DNA of 64,000 nt from Flavobacteriaceae bacterium. Its GTDB lineage: Bacteria > Bacteroidota > Bacteroidia > Flavobacteriales > Flavobacteriaceae. A program made the position numbers and the translations under genes. This document shows, one piece after another, positions 17,447-26,579 of this stretch (positions within the stretch are counted from its first letter, which is position 1; the number at the start of each line of letters is the position of its first letter). Under the pieces are notes generated by a model that did no database searches, was not told where the DNA came from, and was given only the letters and a program-made list of their open reading frames with translations. The DNA lies in contig JAQWIL010000026.1 in NCBI GenBank assembly GCA_029248885.1, positions 1 to 64,000 on the forward strand, read 5' to 3'.

Positions 17447-20400
17447 TTAAAAGTTTATTTGTAATCCAATATTCATAATTCGTTGAGGTGGATAACCCAG
17501 ACCATTTCCGCCCATTTCAATATCCCATAAATCAAACTTGCTTATTGTAAAAAGGTTTTGACCACTGGCGTAAAAACGCGTACTCAAATTTTTAATACTA
17601 AGCCATTGTTCAGGGAGCGTATATCCAAGCTCAATTGATTTTAGTCTTAAAAAGTCACCATCTCTCAACCACCAAGTGGAATCTAGATTATTGTTGAGTA
17701 CCTCTTCTGTTGATAGTCTTGGCCAAAAGGCATAAGGATCAGGGTTATTTTCCGACCAATGATTGTTACTTATAATACTCAATGCATTTCTTTCATTTAT
17801 AAAAGGAGAAATATTAGATGGTTGGATAAAGAATGATGATTTTGCTGCCCCTTGGAAAAAAAAGGAAAAATCGATGTTTTTATAGCCCATAGATGCACCA
17901 AAACCATATATAATTTCAGGCACAAATGGGTTGCCAATTGGTGTTTTATCAAGCTCACTGATTTTGCCATCGCCGTTCAGGTCTTTGTACTTGATGTCAC
18001 CAGGGAGATATGCGTTCTCGTTAGATGAAAGTCCATTAAATTGCTCTGGAGAATTAAGTATATCTGATTCATCAATAAACAAGCGTTCAGCAACATATCC
18101 TCTTGGTTGGTTGGTGTGATAGCCAATAGCACTCAAATATGAGTTGGGATACTGAGGTTCATTTTTAACCATTACCTCATTGGTGGCATAAGTAAATGTC
18201 CCACGACCTGTGATGTAGAACCCATTGGCATACGAACGATTATAGTCTATGGCAATGTCGATACCCTCCGAAAAAACCTGCCCAGAATTGCTACTGACTG
18301 TGGAAGTCAAACCAGCTGTTTTTGGATAAACAGGGCGCTCCTCATATATTTTTTTTCGATTTTCGGTAAAATAATCCAACTGCAAAACGAAGTCTTCATT
18401 TATGCCTAACTCAACACCATAATTTGATTTTTCAGCAACTTCCCATGTGACATTTGCGTTTGGATAGCTGTTTATATTGTAACCATTATAGTAATTGTTG
18501 TAATCAGCACCCCAAGCATAACCACGTCCACCATCACCAAGATTTACATCAGATAAGTAGAAAAATCGGGAGCTGCCAATATTATCATTCCCGACAAGGC
18601 CGTAGGTGTATTTTAACTTAAGTAATGAAATCGATGGAAATGTGTTCTTGAAAAAATCTTCGTTTGACACAATCCATCCCAAGCCTGCAGATGGAAAAAA
18701 ACCAAATCGATTGTCTTTGACAAACTTTTCAGACCCATTATAACCAAAATTCAGCTCTAAAAAATAACGATCATCATATCCATAGGTTCCCCTTCCAGAT
18801 AAACCCATATTTCGGGCAGGTAGCGAAGCAAAAACTGAATTGTTAGAATACTTATTAAGCGCCTCATTAAAGTTGAAAACCAACAATCCCCCCAATTGAT
18901 GCTTATCCTTAAACAATCGATCGTATTGGGTTGTAAACTCGTAATAATAGTTACTATTTACTGCGTTGGAAGTACTATTGTTACTTAAAAATTCTGTACC
19001 CTCTTGTATTTGATATAATCTATTGACAATACCAAGTTCTGTTTGTGACTCTTCGATTCCATAATAGAATGGATTAAAGCTACGTTCGTTTTGTGTTGCC
19101 GAATAACCTTTAACTGCCACCAATGCTCTAAATGAAAGTCCTTCTGTAATGAAATCCAGGTCTTGTTTCAATTGGATTTGTGATAAAATCGTTGCACTAA
19201 AACGATCTTTATATCCTCGCACCATGTCTGCATAAGGGTTCGGAAAACCTCCATTTCCTTTATTTCCAAAAAGAGTGTGATTGTATTGGCTAAATTGATT
19301 TTCGAAAGTGTAAAACTTTGGGAAATTGACAGGGTTTGCCTGTGCTACTTTCCCAAAAATATCATTTGCACTCTCGATCGGGCCATTATAACGTTCAAAG
19401 AATGAGTTGAACTTGACAGCAATATTTGTGGTTTTGGTTAAATTGATATTAATATTTGCCCGAAGGTTAGACCGATTGATATTGATGTTATTGTTAAAAT
19501 TATTCAAAGGGTCAACTTTTAGCAGCCCTGTGTCATTTGTATGTGAAACAGAAAGATAATATTGCGAAACATCTCCACCGCCATTCACGTTGAGATTAAA
19601 TTTTTTGTTGATGGTATTATTTTCAAACAATTCATCATACCAATTGAGGTTTGGATAAATATTTGGATCTGGATTGTTTCTAGTGGCCTCAATTTTATTT
19701 TTACTGTAATACAATGGAGCTGATGGGTCACGCATACGGAGTGCTCTATTGTAGAGCTCCATATATTCTACTCCATCTAAAAAGCTAGATATTTGTGTGG
19801 GAGCAGAAAACTTCGTTTCATAGCGAAAAGCAACTTTTGCTTTTCCTTTATTACCCTCTTTGGTTGTAATTAAGATAACTCCATTTGCACCACGTGCTCC
19901 ATACAATGATGTTGCTGTAGCATCTTTCATCACAGAAAAACTGGCAATGTTGTCTGGTTCTATACGAGCTAGATCGTCAGTGGTCACTTCCAATCCATCG
20001 ATAAGGATCAGCGGACTGTTCGAGTAGCCAAAAGAAGTGACGCCACGAACAAAGAATTCTGCATTGTCTGCCCCTGGTTCTCCCGAACGTTGGTACGAGA
20101 TTACACCAGAAATTCTACCTGCAATTGATGCAGATAGATTTGAGTTTGGCTGATTTAATTCGGCTGGTTTTATAGTGGTTATCGAACCGATAACACTATT
20201 TTTCTTTTGTTTTTGAAAGGCAACAACCTGAACTTCTTCTAGTGCTTCAGCAGATTCTGATAGGATAACATCTAGATATCTATTTTCAGTTACAGGAACT
20301 TCTTTGGTTTCAAATCCTAGGTATGAAAAAATTAATGTTGCGTTTGCTGATGAAACCGTAAGAATATAATTCCCATCTAAATCGGTTACAACTCCATTGG

Positions 20401-20548
20401 AGGTGTCTTGCTCAAAAACGGTTACGCCTGGAAGGGAAACACCTTGATTGTCAACAACAGTACCTGAGACTAAAAAACCTTGCGCACAGATTGTTTCCAA
20501 AAAAAGAGCCATGAGAGCTATAAGCGGAAATAATATTTTTTTGTGCAT
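17447..20548 (-). CDS. susC: SusC/RagA-family TonB-dependent outer-membrane transporter
   Basis: A 1033-residue SusC homologue. Signal peptide (ends ETICAQ), carboxypeptidase-regulatory-like domain at about 27-105 (SGTVVDNQGVSLPGVTVFEQ), TonB-box region EEVQVVAF, plug domain at about 120-240 (DATATSLYGARGANGVI), then the beta-barrel ending with a C-terminal aromatic-rich strand (IMNIGLQINF). There is no N-terminal STN domain, so it does not look like an anti-sigma-coupled receptor. It imports glucan oligosaccharides with TonB energy. A strong hairpin lies just before its start codon. Confidence 0.95.
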   Translation of the reverse strand: MHKKILFPLIALMALFLETICAQGFLVSGTVVDNQGVSLPGVTVFEQDTSNGVVTDLDGNYILTVSSANATLIFSYLGFETKEVPVTENRYLDVILSESAEALEEVQVVAFQKQKKNSVIGSITTIKPAELNQPNSNLSASIAGRISGVISYQRSGEPGADNAEFFVRGVTSFGYSNSPLILIDGLEVTTDDLARIEPDNIASFSVMKDATATSLYGARGANGVILITTKEGNKGKAKVAFRYETKFSAPTQISSFLDGVEYMELYNRALRMRDPSAPLYYSKNKIEATRNNPDPNIYPNLNWYDELFENNTINKKFNLNVNGGGDVSQYYLSVSHTNDTGLLKVDPLNNFNNNININRSNLRANININLTKTTNIAVKFNSFFERYNGPIESANDIFGKVAQANPVNFPKFYTFENQFSQYNHTLFGNKGNGGFPNPYADMVRGYKDRFSATILSQIQLKQDLDFITEGLSFRALVAVKGYSATQNERSFNPFYYGIEESQTELGIVNRLYQIQEGTEFLSNNSTSNAVNSNYYYEFTTQYDRLFKDKHQLGGLLVFNFNEALNKYSNNSVFASLPARNMGLSGRGTYGYDDRYFLELNFGYNGSEKFVKDNRFGFFPSAGLGWIVSNEDFFKNTFPSISLLKLKYTYGLVGNDNIGSSRFFYLSDVNLGDGGRGYAWGADYNNYYNGYNINSYPNANVTWEVAEKSNYGVELGINEDFVLQLDYFTENRKKIYEERPVYPKTAGLTSTVSSNSGQVFSEGIDIAIDYNRSYANGFYITGRGTFTYATNEVMVKNEPQYPNSYLSAIGYHTNQPRGYVAERLFIDESDILNSPEQFNGLSSNENAYLPGDIKYKDLNGDGKISELDKTPIGNPFVPEIIYGFGASMGYKNIDFSFFFQGAAKSSFFIQPSNISPFINERNALSIISNNHWSENNPDPYAFWPRLSTEEVLNNNLDSTWWLRDGDFLRLKSIELGYTLPEQWLSIKNLSTRFYASGQNLFTISKFDLWDIEMGGNGLGYPPQRIMNIGLQINF

Positions 20549-20564
20549 GAGGAGAAATAAATCA

Positions 20565-20591
20565 ACAGGGGGAAGTTGAACAACCCCCTGT
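20565..20591 (-). promoter_or_regulatory. Perfect 8-bp hairpin in the susC leader
   Basis: ACAGGGGG (20565-20572) and CCCCCTGT (20584-20591) pair perfectly across an 11-nt loop. The element lies in the 75-bp gap between the PKD protein stop and the susC ATG, ending 16 nt before the ATG. No T run follows on the minus strand, so it is more likely an mRNA-stability, attenuation or small-RNA target element than a plain terminator. Confidence 0.7.
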
Positions 20592-20623
20592 CAATTTAGG
20601 CATTTAGTTTAGTTTTATTTGCT

Positions 20624-22237
20624 TTATTTAATAATCAATCTTTGAACTTGAGACTTAATTTTTAAGAAATACAATCCCCTGTCCAGTTTGTCAACAGCAA
20701 GTTTGTTCTTAACAATAACCTCATTTAAGTGCTCACGCCCTAGTACATCAAATACCTGAACAACCTCACCTTCAACATTGCCAACAAAGGTCAGCTGTGT
20801 ACTAGCAGGGTTTGGGTAAAAGGCAAATGATGGAACAAAAATCTCATTTACATCCAAAGTACTCGAGCTAGGGATAAGTATTGGATTACTTGCTGACATA
20901 ATTCCATTAACGTCATCAGTAGTAATTGATCCATATGTTCCACCTCCAGCTTTTATCACTAAATAATAAGTGCCAGAAGTACTAACTGTGAAGAATCCAT
21001 TGTCTGGGGTAAGAGTGGTATTATTTTCTGTTGTAGCCCAACCTTCATCAGCTCCTATGTTAGTAGCGTAATCATCAGCTGATTTAACAGATCCCCAACC
21101 GTGGGCAATTTTCAACAATTTGGTGTCATCATCTCCATAGTCAGCTGGATCGGTTGGCTGAGCTACTCCAAGATGAGCTTCAAACCAAACATCTGAAATG
21201 TCAGCGTATTTACCTTTAACATCAAATTGATAAGTTCCTGCATCCAAGTTAACAGCTTGATATATTCCATATCCACTCCATTCGCCACCATCAGGGCTTT
21301 TAATAAATGAAACTTCGCCATTTCCAAATGAGACGCTTGCTCGCGTATTATCATCTGAGTCTGTATTAAAGGTAGTCCACCCAGTGCCATCGTTCCATGC
21401 TGTATTGGTTAGCATATTTTCACTAGCACCTATTGTAATCCAATCAACAGTTGATTGAGATTCATTTGCACTACTCGAGGTTGCAGTAAGTTTAACATAG
21501 TAATCCCCATCAGCACCATATGTGTGTGTAGGACTTGCTTCAGTAGAAGTATTTCCATCACCAAAATCCCAAGTATAAGAGTCTGCAGAAGATGAAGTAT
21601 TTGTAAATAAAACTGTGCTTGCATTGACACTTGACGTAAAACTTGAAGATGGAGAGCTCGCCAATTCGTAAAGTGTGAAATTATCAAATGAGTGATTTCC
21701 ATAACAGGAACCTCCGGTTCTGTACAAAAAGTAATAAGTGCCATCCGCTGAGACTTCAAAAATACCGGTTTCTCCTGCACCACTAACTCTACCTGACTCA
21801 CTCATTTTACCAGAGTAGGATGGTTTAACTTCATTACCAAGAAAAGTAAATAAGCGACCATCACCATTATACTCAGCATTGTTTTGAGGCTCAGTAGAAC
21901 CCCAATAGAATTCTCCCCAACCATCATTGTAGTCTGAAAGTGTAATATCACAATCCAATTGATATCTTCCAGCAGTAAGTGTTACACTTGTATAAAAAGC
22001 TACATGATGCCATGACTCGCACACATCAGAAACTTCAATAGCACCATTATTAACACCTAATAATACACTCTCTGGAGGAGTAGGTGTGCCATCTACATCG
22101 ACTGTACTATCAGTGCCATACATGTTCAAAAAAGTCCAACCAGTTTCATCATCGACTGTACCATTAGTCAATAGATTTGTTTGTGCATTTATGGATAATG
22201 ACAAAAACATTGTAATTAATAAGTAAAAATTCTTCAT
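20624..22237 (-). CDS. PKD-containing surface glycan-binding protein, T9SS-sorted
   Basis: A 537-residue secreted protein, first structural gene of the locus. Signal peptide 1-18 (LSINAQ); CBM4-like beta-sandwich at about 20-190 (NLLTNGTVDDETGW, tryptophan-rich); PKD domain at about 195-270 (SYTWDFGDGNTSTEASPTHTY); second CBM4-like module at about 275-435 (NMLTNTAWNDGTGW); T9SS sorting domain at about 468-537 (FYPNPAS). The two outer modules share the TNG/TNT-x-W opening and TYYFLYRTGG/TYYLVIKAGG strands, so they arose by duplication. No catalytic motif is seen. Proteins with this PKD arrangement occur in flavobacterial laminarin loci as binding proteins; that assignment is by context. Confidence 0.85.
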   Translation of the reverse strand: MKNFYLLITMFLSLSINAQTNLLTNGTVDDETGWTFLNMYGTDSTVDVDGTPTPPESVLLGVNNGAIEVSDVCESWHHVAFYTSVTLTAGRYQLDCDITLSDYNDGWGEFYWGSTEPQNNAEYNGDGRLFTFLGNEVKPSYSGKMSESGRVSGAGETGIFEVSADGTYYFLYRTGGSCYGNHSFDNFTLYELASSPSSSFTSSVNASTVLFTNTSSSADSYTWDFGDGNTSTEASPTHTYGADGDYYVKLTATSSSANESQSTVDWITIGASENMLTNTAWNDGTGWTTFNTDSDDNTRASVSFGNGEVSFIKSPDGGEWSGYGIYQAVNLDAGTYQFDVKGKYADISDVWFEAHLGVAQPTDPADYGDDDTKLLKIAHGWGSVKSADDYATNIGADEGWATTENNTTLTPDNGFFTVSTSGTYYLVIKAGGGTYGSITTDDVNGIMSASNPILIPSSSTLDVNEIFVPSFAFYPNPASTQLTFVGNVEGEVVQVFDVLGREHLNEVIVKNKLAVDKLDRGLYFLKIKSQVQRLIIK

Positions 22238-22354
22238 TTTTTTATTTTTAGATTTTGTTATAAAATTCTTAATGCTTAAACAATAAAATTTTTATATTGA
22301 AAATTATTACAATGCAATTTTATAAATTTCTTAATGTAAGAAAAAAAGTATACG

Positions 22355-22391
22355 CCCTAAAGAAACCCTACATAGTTGATTAAAAACCCTA
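22355..22391 (-). promoter_or_regulatory. Three helically phased TAGGG boxes upstream of the glucan operon
   Basis: On the minus strand TAGGG starts at 22391, 22370 and 22359, i.e. spaced 21 and 11 bp, two turns and one turn of the helix. The first two extend to TAGGGTTT. A weak -7 box (TACTTTTT, 22343-22350) lies just downstream, and no TTG is present at the -33 distance, as expected of an activator-dependent promoter. Candidate operator for the LuxR-type regulator encoded next door. Confidence 0.5.
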
Positions 22392-22416
22392 TAAATACAC
22401 TACAAGAGTGTTGATA

Positions 22417-25257
22417 CTAAAGTGAACATATATAGTTGTACAGATCAGACCTCTCAGCTAATCCAAGCTTTTTTCGGAGTCTATATCGCGTCATTTCCAA
22501 GCTTTTTGGATTAATATTTAGTAAAGAAGCCATTTGTTTGTTAGGAATGTTTAATTTGATAAAGGCACAAATACGAATATCATTGGGTGTAAGATCGGGA
22601 TGTAATTCGTCGAGTTTACTAAAAAAGTTAGGGTTTGATTTTTTAAAATGAAATTCAAATTTAACCCAATCGTAAGTTTCTTTCAGATCGATATCAATTC
22701 TTTTGACAATTGATCTCATCTTAGGACTTAACTCTTTTCCCTTTTTTACATCATTTAGTTTAAAAATGTGATTTTTTAAATTGATAAGTAAATCGTTTTT
22801 CTTTATATTATTGTAGGTGGTAAAAGCCAGTTCTTGGTTTCTATTTTTGATTTCCAATTGAAGCTTGTCTTGCTCAAGAGCCAACATTGTTTTTTCATCC
22901 TTTAGCTTTTGTAATTCCAGTCTATTAATTCTCTCTTTCTGTTTTCGCTTTTCCTTTTTGATTAAACGTTCACTTTTCTTTTTGTTCCTTATTTCCTGCC
23001 TTACTGTTACAATTAAAAAGAATCCCATAGTTAAAACTGCGTAGATCATAAATGCAGCTGTTGACAAGTACCATTTGGGTTGGATTTTAAATTCAAATTC
23101 GATATTGTCAGAAAAGTTTCCTTGTTGATCATTTGTTCTGATGTAAAACTTATAATTATTTGTTTCAAGCCCATTTATTTTTATAACTAAATTATCATCG
23201 GCTTCAAACCATTTGCCCTCATCATTTACTTTGTATTCAACGACATGAGTTGAACTACCCAAGTAATTTGGAAGTTGTGCCTGAATTGAAAGCGAGTTGC
23301 TTGCATACGGAAAGGACTTGATATTGTCCTGTACAATAGTATGCTGAATGGTATCATTTATCCCTACAAATTTGACTGTCTTGATCAGTGGTTTTTGAAC
23401 AACACTATCCCTCCCTTGTCGGGCAATCGCTTCTTCATTAAATACAAACACTTGGTCTTCTGAATTAAACAAGACATACTTTTCGTTGAGGCGTTTAAAT
23501 TTTGAAAAATCACCAAGAGTTTTGATTTTTTTATTTTTAAACAATGTTGATTTACGAAGCTCCAAATCAAACAATCCGATGTGTTTGTTGGTCGAGAACC
23601 ACAAAGAGTTATCAAGTTGTTTTACAAAACTTAGGTCACTTATACCCTTAAACAGTTCGGTCACAGCACTGCTTTTATAAAATGCTTTGTCTGTATCGTC
23701 GTATTTATAAAACCCCTGAGGATTATAAAATATCAATGCATCGTTTAGTTTAAAAAAGTAGTTGTAAAACAGTTCATCATCAGAATCGAAGTTCTTTAAA
23801 AATTCAAAGGACTTTATATTTTCAAGGTTATCGCTTAATCCTAATTTGAAAAAGCCTTTAGCAGGGTGACAAACCCACAAATAATTGCTGTCAAACTCCA
23901 TAAATCGAGAAGAGTCATAAAATCCATCCAGACGCTTGTAAAATGACCATTTCCCATTGTTTTTCTTTAGTATAAGAATTCCATTATATGTACCACAGTA
24001 GATCAAATCTTTTCTGCTGTCATGTTGTTTAAAATCCCATACACCATTGACAGGGTGTAATAATCTCAGTGAATTGTCACGTTCGTAAATGAATATCCCT
24101 TTTTCGTGACCAACAAAAACAGTATTATCTATTTTTTCAATGTGCCAATTAACGCCTTGGCTATTTTTTACCAAGGATGCAAGACTGCTTTTTGACCTTA
24201 TATCTGTGCTAAATAAGCCTTGGTTTGTCGCGTTTAAAAATAGATTATTATGAAGTATAAAACCATGACTCTGCCCTTGATTTTTGGATTCTTTTATATA
24301 ATGAACTACATTGTTTTGTTTTATATTATGAATCACTTTATCACTAATTGCCCAAAGGTTCTCTTGAGCGTCCTCATAAAGTCCGTTTATATAATTTGAT
24401 TGGAGACCATCTGTGTCAGTAATTGTTTTCTTGGGTCTAAATTGGTTGTCAAGAATATAAATCCCATTTTGATTTGTTCCAATGACGATTTGATTGTTTT
24501 TGTTACGTATTGCGGTATTTATAACAATAGATTTTAAATTGGCTACATTTCGAGTTGAAGTTCCTTTTTTTGACCAAACTTGGCCATTTTTAAAAATAAA
24601 AACGAAATCATTTTGGGCAATTTCAAAAACGTTAATAAGATCACTGACTGTTTGCTTGAAGTCATCAAACAGCGTCATGTCATCCCCTTGAATAGTATAA
24701 ATACTGCCTTGGAAATCGCTAAAGAATAAATATGATGAAGTCTTAAATATATTTTTGTAGTATTCAGGTGCTTTGAGAGTCGTGATGTTTCCATCTTTTG
24801 GATTGAAAAAGAACAACTGATCTTGGGATTTAAACACCATGTGGTTTTCATGTGATACGATATTGCTAAATATTGGCTGTAAATAATCTTCTTTTGTGGG
24901 GGCTACATAGTGTAAACTTGTATATTCAAAACGACCATATTCATTCTTTTCCCAAAGCCCAAAGCCACCAATTCCAGCGCTATAGATTAGCTTGTCAGAA
25001 AAAATATAAATCGAGGTTAGATTTGTAAGCTTTCCCTTTCTGTACAAAAAGTGATTGACACCATCGGTTTCCAACAAACCTTTAGATGTTGCCATATAAT
25101 AAAGACCATTCTCGGCTTGTTTCAGTTGCTCAACATTTCGAACACCCATTTCAGAGATGTTAAAGCTCGTAATAAATGGTGCAGTTACTTTATCTAATTG
25201 GCAGAAACCTACAGAGCAATGAATAAAAAATACAGTAAATAATAAAAGAAACTTCAT
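22417..25257 (-). CDS. Membrane-spanning LuxR-type regulator with periplasmic propeller and Y_Y_Y domain
   Basis: A 946-residue sensor-regulator. Signal peptide 1-19, a periplasmic beta-propeller region (about 25-640) with two-component-regulator-propeller-like motifs, a Y_Y_Y domain (about 650-735), one membrane helix (about 738-757, AAFMIYAVLTMGFFLIVTV), a charged coiled coil (about 760-830), and a C-terminal LuxR-type helix-turn-helix (about 885-946; LTPNDIRICAFIKLNIPNKQ, then LNINPKSLEMTRYRLRKKLG). There is no histidine kinase, ATPase or receiver domain, so it would be a one-component regulator that binds glucan fragments outside and DNA inside, comparable to SusR. It lies upstream of the operon on the same strand with a 179-bp gap. 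Confidence 0.88.
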   Translation of the reverse strand: MKFLLLFTVFFIHCSVGFCQLDKVTAPFITSFNISEMGVRNVEQLKQAENGLYYMATSKGLLETDGVNHFLYRKGKLTNLTSIYIFSDKLIYSAGIGGFGLWEKNEYGRFEYTSLHYVAPTKEDYLQPIFSNIVSHENHMVFKSQDQLFFFNPKDGNITTLKAPEYYKNIFKTSSYLFFSDFQGSIYTIQGDDMTLFDDFKQTVSDLINVFEIAQNDFVFIFKNGQVWSKKGTSTRNVANLKSIVINTAIRNKNNQIVIGTNQNGIYILDNQFRPKKTITDTDGLQSNYINGLYEDAQENLWAISDKVIHNIKQNNVVHYIKESKNQGQSHGFILHNNLFLNATNQGLFSTDIRSKSSLASLVKNSQGVNWHIEKIDNTVFVGHEKGIFIYERDNSLRLLHPVNGVWDFKQHDSRKDLIYCGTYNGILILKKNNGKWSFYKRLDGFYDSSRFMEFDSNYLWVCHPAKGFFKLGLSDNLENIKSFEFLKNFDSDDELFYNYFFKLNDALIFYNPQGFYKYDDTDKAFYKSSAVTELFKGISDLSFVKQLDNSLWFSTNKHIGLFDLELRKSTLFKNKKIKTLGDFSKFKRLNEKYVLFNSEDQVFVFNEEAIARQGRDSVVQKPLIKTVKFVGINDTIQHTIVQDNIKSFPYASNSLSIQAQLPNYLGSSTHVVEYKVNDEGKWFEADDNLVIKINGLETNNYKFYIRTNDQQGNFSDNIEFEFKIQPKWYLSTAAFMIYAVLTMGFFLIVTVRQEIRNKKKSERLIKKEKRKQKERINRLELQKLKDEKTMLALEQDKLQLEIKNRNQELAFTTYNNIKKNDLLINLKNHIFKLNDVKKGKELSPKMRSIVKRIDIDLKETYDWVKFEFHFKKSNPNFFSKLDELHPDLTPNDIRICAFIKLNIPNKQMASLLNINPKSLEMTRYRLRKKLGLAERSDLYNYICSL

Positions 25258-25277
25258 GTATTTCTCTGATGATTAAA

Positions 25278-25308
25278 CAAATGTAAACAAAAGCAATAGA
25301 TCACTCAA
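25278..25308 (-). promoter_or_regulatory. Promoter of the LuxR-type regulator gene
   Basis: On the minus strand TTG (25308-25306), a 20-nt spacer, then TACATTTG (25285-25278), an exact TAnnTTTG -7 box. The ATG at 25257 lies about 20 nt downstream. Spacing and both boxes match the Bacteroidetes vegetative promoter. Confidence 0.65.
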
Positions 25309-25462
25309 TTTATTCAAAAATATAAGCTTTGCATTTTTAGTTTTGTAGTTTATAATAATTAGCCGAACACTACATTTTGTAGATTATTCTATTTGACAAG
25401 CTGATAATTTGGAACAAAATCACGATCACAAAGTATTGGTTGTTTTCGTCAAATCATCCTCA

Positions 25463-25495
25463 AAATAATTCGATTTCGCTCCCCTATCCTCCACT
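25463..25495 (+). repeat. Intergenic direct repeat, copy C
   Basis: The core is AAATAATTCGATTT followed by CGCTCCCCTATCCTCCACT. It shares the left flank CAAATC with copies A and D. It lies between the regulator and the YHYH/sulfatase cassette and forms the right-hand bracket of the glucan locus. Confidence 0.8.
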
Positions 25496-25598
25496 GATTA
25501 TTTCCTGGGATAATAATTTATTCTTGAGAATGTTTTTTTTACAATTTCTAAAACTTTACTAGCTTTAAAAGGTCTAATAGATTAACTCAAGATAACAA

Positions 25599-26576
25599 AT
25601 GAATCTTAGAATTGTAATTATACTAATTGGATTGTTATTCATGTCATGTGAAAAAAATGATTCTTCATCACAAAAAGATGAAGAAACTACAAATTGTTCA
25701 ACAGGAACATCTACAGCGAATGTTTTGATAAATATTGATGAAGAAATTTTCAATGATGACGAATCTGTTTTGGCGCTTAGCAAGTATTCGTGGTCATCAG
25801 ACGGAACAAACAGAATCTTGAACGGAAATGGCATTCCGAATCATGAAGTAGGCACCTTCCCTAGTTCAAATAATCCAAACAGCATTAGCGCACAAAATGT
25901 TAGTGAAAGTTTTACGCTTTGTCCTTCAATAATTTATGAAAGTGGTCTTGAGGTGGTTGGTCCTGCCATGGCTATTGCTTATGCGTTAAACAGTGTAAAA
26001 TTTGATCCCGCTACTGCAGGTAGATGCAATGATGCTGGCGAATGTAGTTTAGCTCGTGGAGAGGGAAACTGGAATATTGAAGCTTTGGGACATGATACCT
26101 TTGATTTTGGAGATGATATGAATCATGCGCATGTTCAACCCAATGGTGCCTATCATTATCATGGAATCCCTGAGCTACTTATTGATTTTTTAGGAGATAA
26201 AGATGGTATGACCCTAGTTGGATGGGCATCCGATGGATTTCCAGTCTATGCAAGGTATGGCTACGCTGACCCAGAAAATTCACAAAGTCAATCAAAAGCG
26301 CTAACCACCAGCTATCGATTGAAATCTCAACCTGATGAAAATCGGCCAAACACACTAACGGCAATTCTTGGTGGGCCAAACGCAAATAGTAATATCAATA
26401 AACCCATTCCAATGGGTGCATTTACGCAAGACTATGAATATATAGAAGGGCTTGGAGATTTAGATGAATGTAACGGAAGGTTTGGCGCTACTCCTGAATT
26501 TCCTAATGGGATTTACTACTATGTTGTTACTGATGATTTCCCCTTCTTTACACGTTGTTTAAAAGGGGGTGCTTAA
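25599..26576 (+). CDS. YHYH-domain lipoprotein
   Basis: A 325-residue lipoprotein: signal MNLRIVIILIGLLFMS with Cys17, followed by EKNDSSSQKDEE, a charged linker typical of surface lipoproteins. The diagnostic segment NHAHVQPNGAYHYHG lies at about 172-186 (YHYH family), with several other His, Asp and Cys residues, suggesting a metal- or ligand-binding site. The biochemical function of the family is not established. The sulfatase gene starts 3 nt after its stop, so the two form one transcription unit bracketed by repeats C and D. Confidence 0.85.
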   Translation: MNLRIVIILIGLLFMSCEKNDSSSQKDEETTNCSTGTSTANVLINIDEEIFNDDESVLALSKYSWSSDGTNRILNGNGIPNHEVGTFPSSNNPNSISAQNVSESFTLCPSIIYESGLEVVGPAMAIAYALNSVKFDPATAGRCNDAGECSLARGEGNWNIEALGHDTFDFGDDMNHAHVQPNGAYHYHGIPELLIDFLGDKDGMTLVGWASDGFPVYARYGYADPENSQSQSKALTTSYRLKSQPDENRPNTLTAILGGPNANSNINKPIPMGAFTQDYEYIEGLGDLDECNGRFGATPEFPNGIYYYVVTDDFPFFTRCLKGGA

Positions 26577-26579
26577 AAA

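Larger units (their letters stand above)
25258..25598. other. Divergent intergenic region, holds regulator promoter and repeat copy C
   Basis: These 341 bases separate the regulator (minus) from the YHYH lipoprotein gene (plus). They hold a good minus-strand promoter (25278-25308), repeat copy C (25463-25495) and, just right of it, an imperfect hairpin (ATTATTTCC-TG-GGATAATAAT). No ORF or RNA gene is evident. Confidence 0.6.

Noticed and set aside
21430-21801. 123-residue open frame inside the PKD protein gene
   Set aside because: Same strand, different frame, with biased composition caused by the repetitive PKD gene; no start context or domain.
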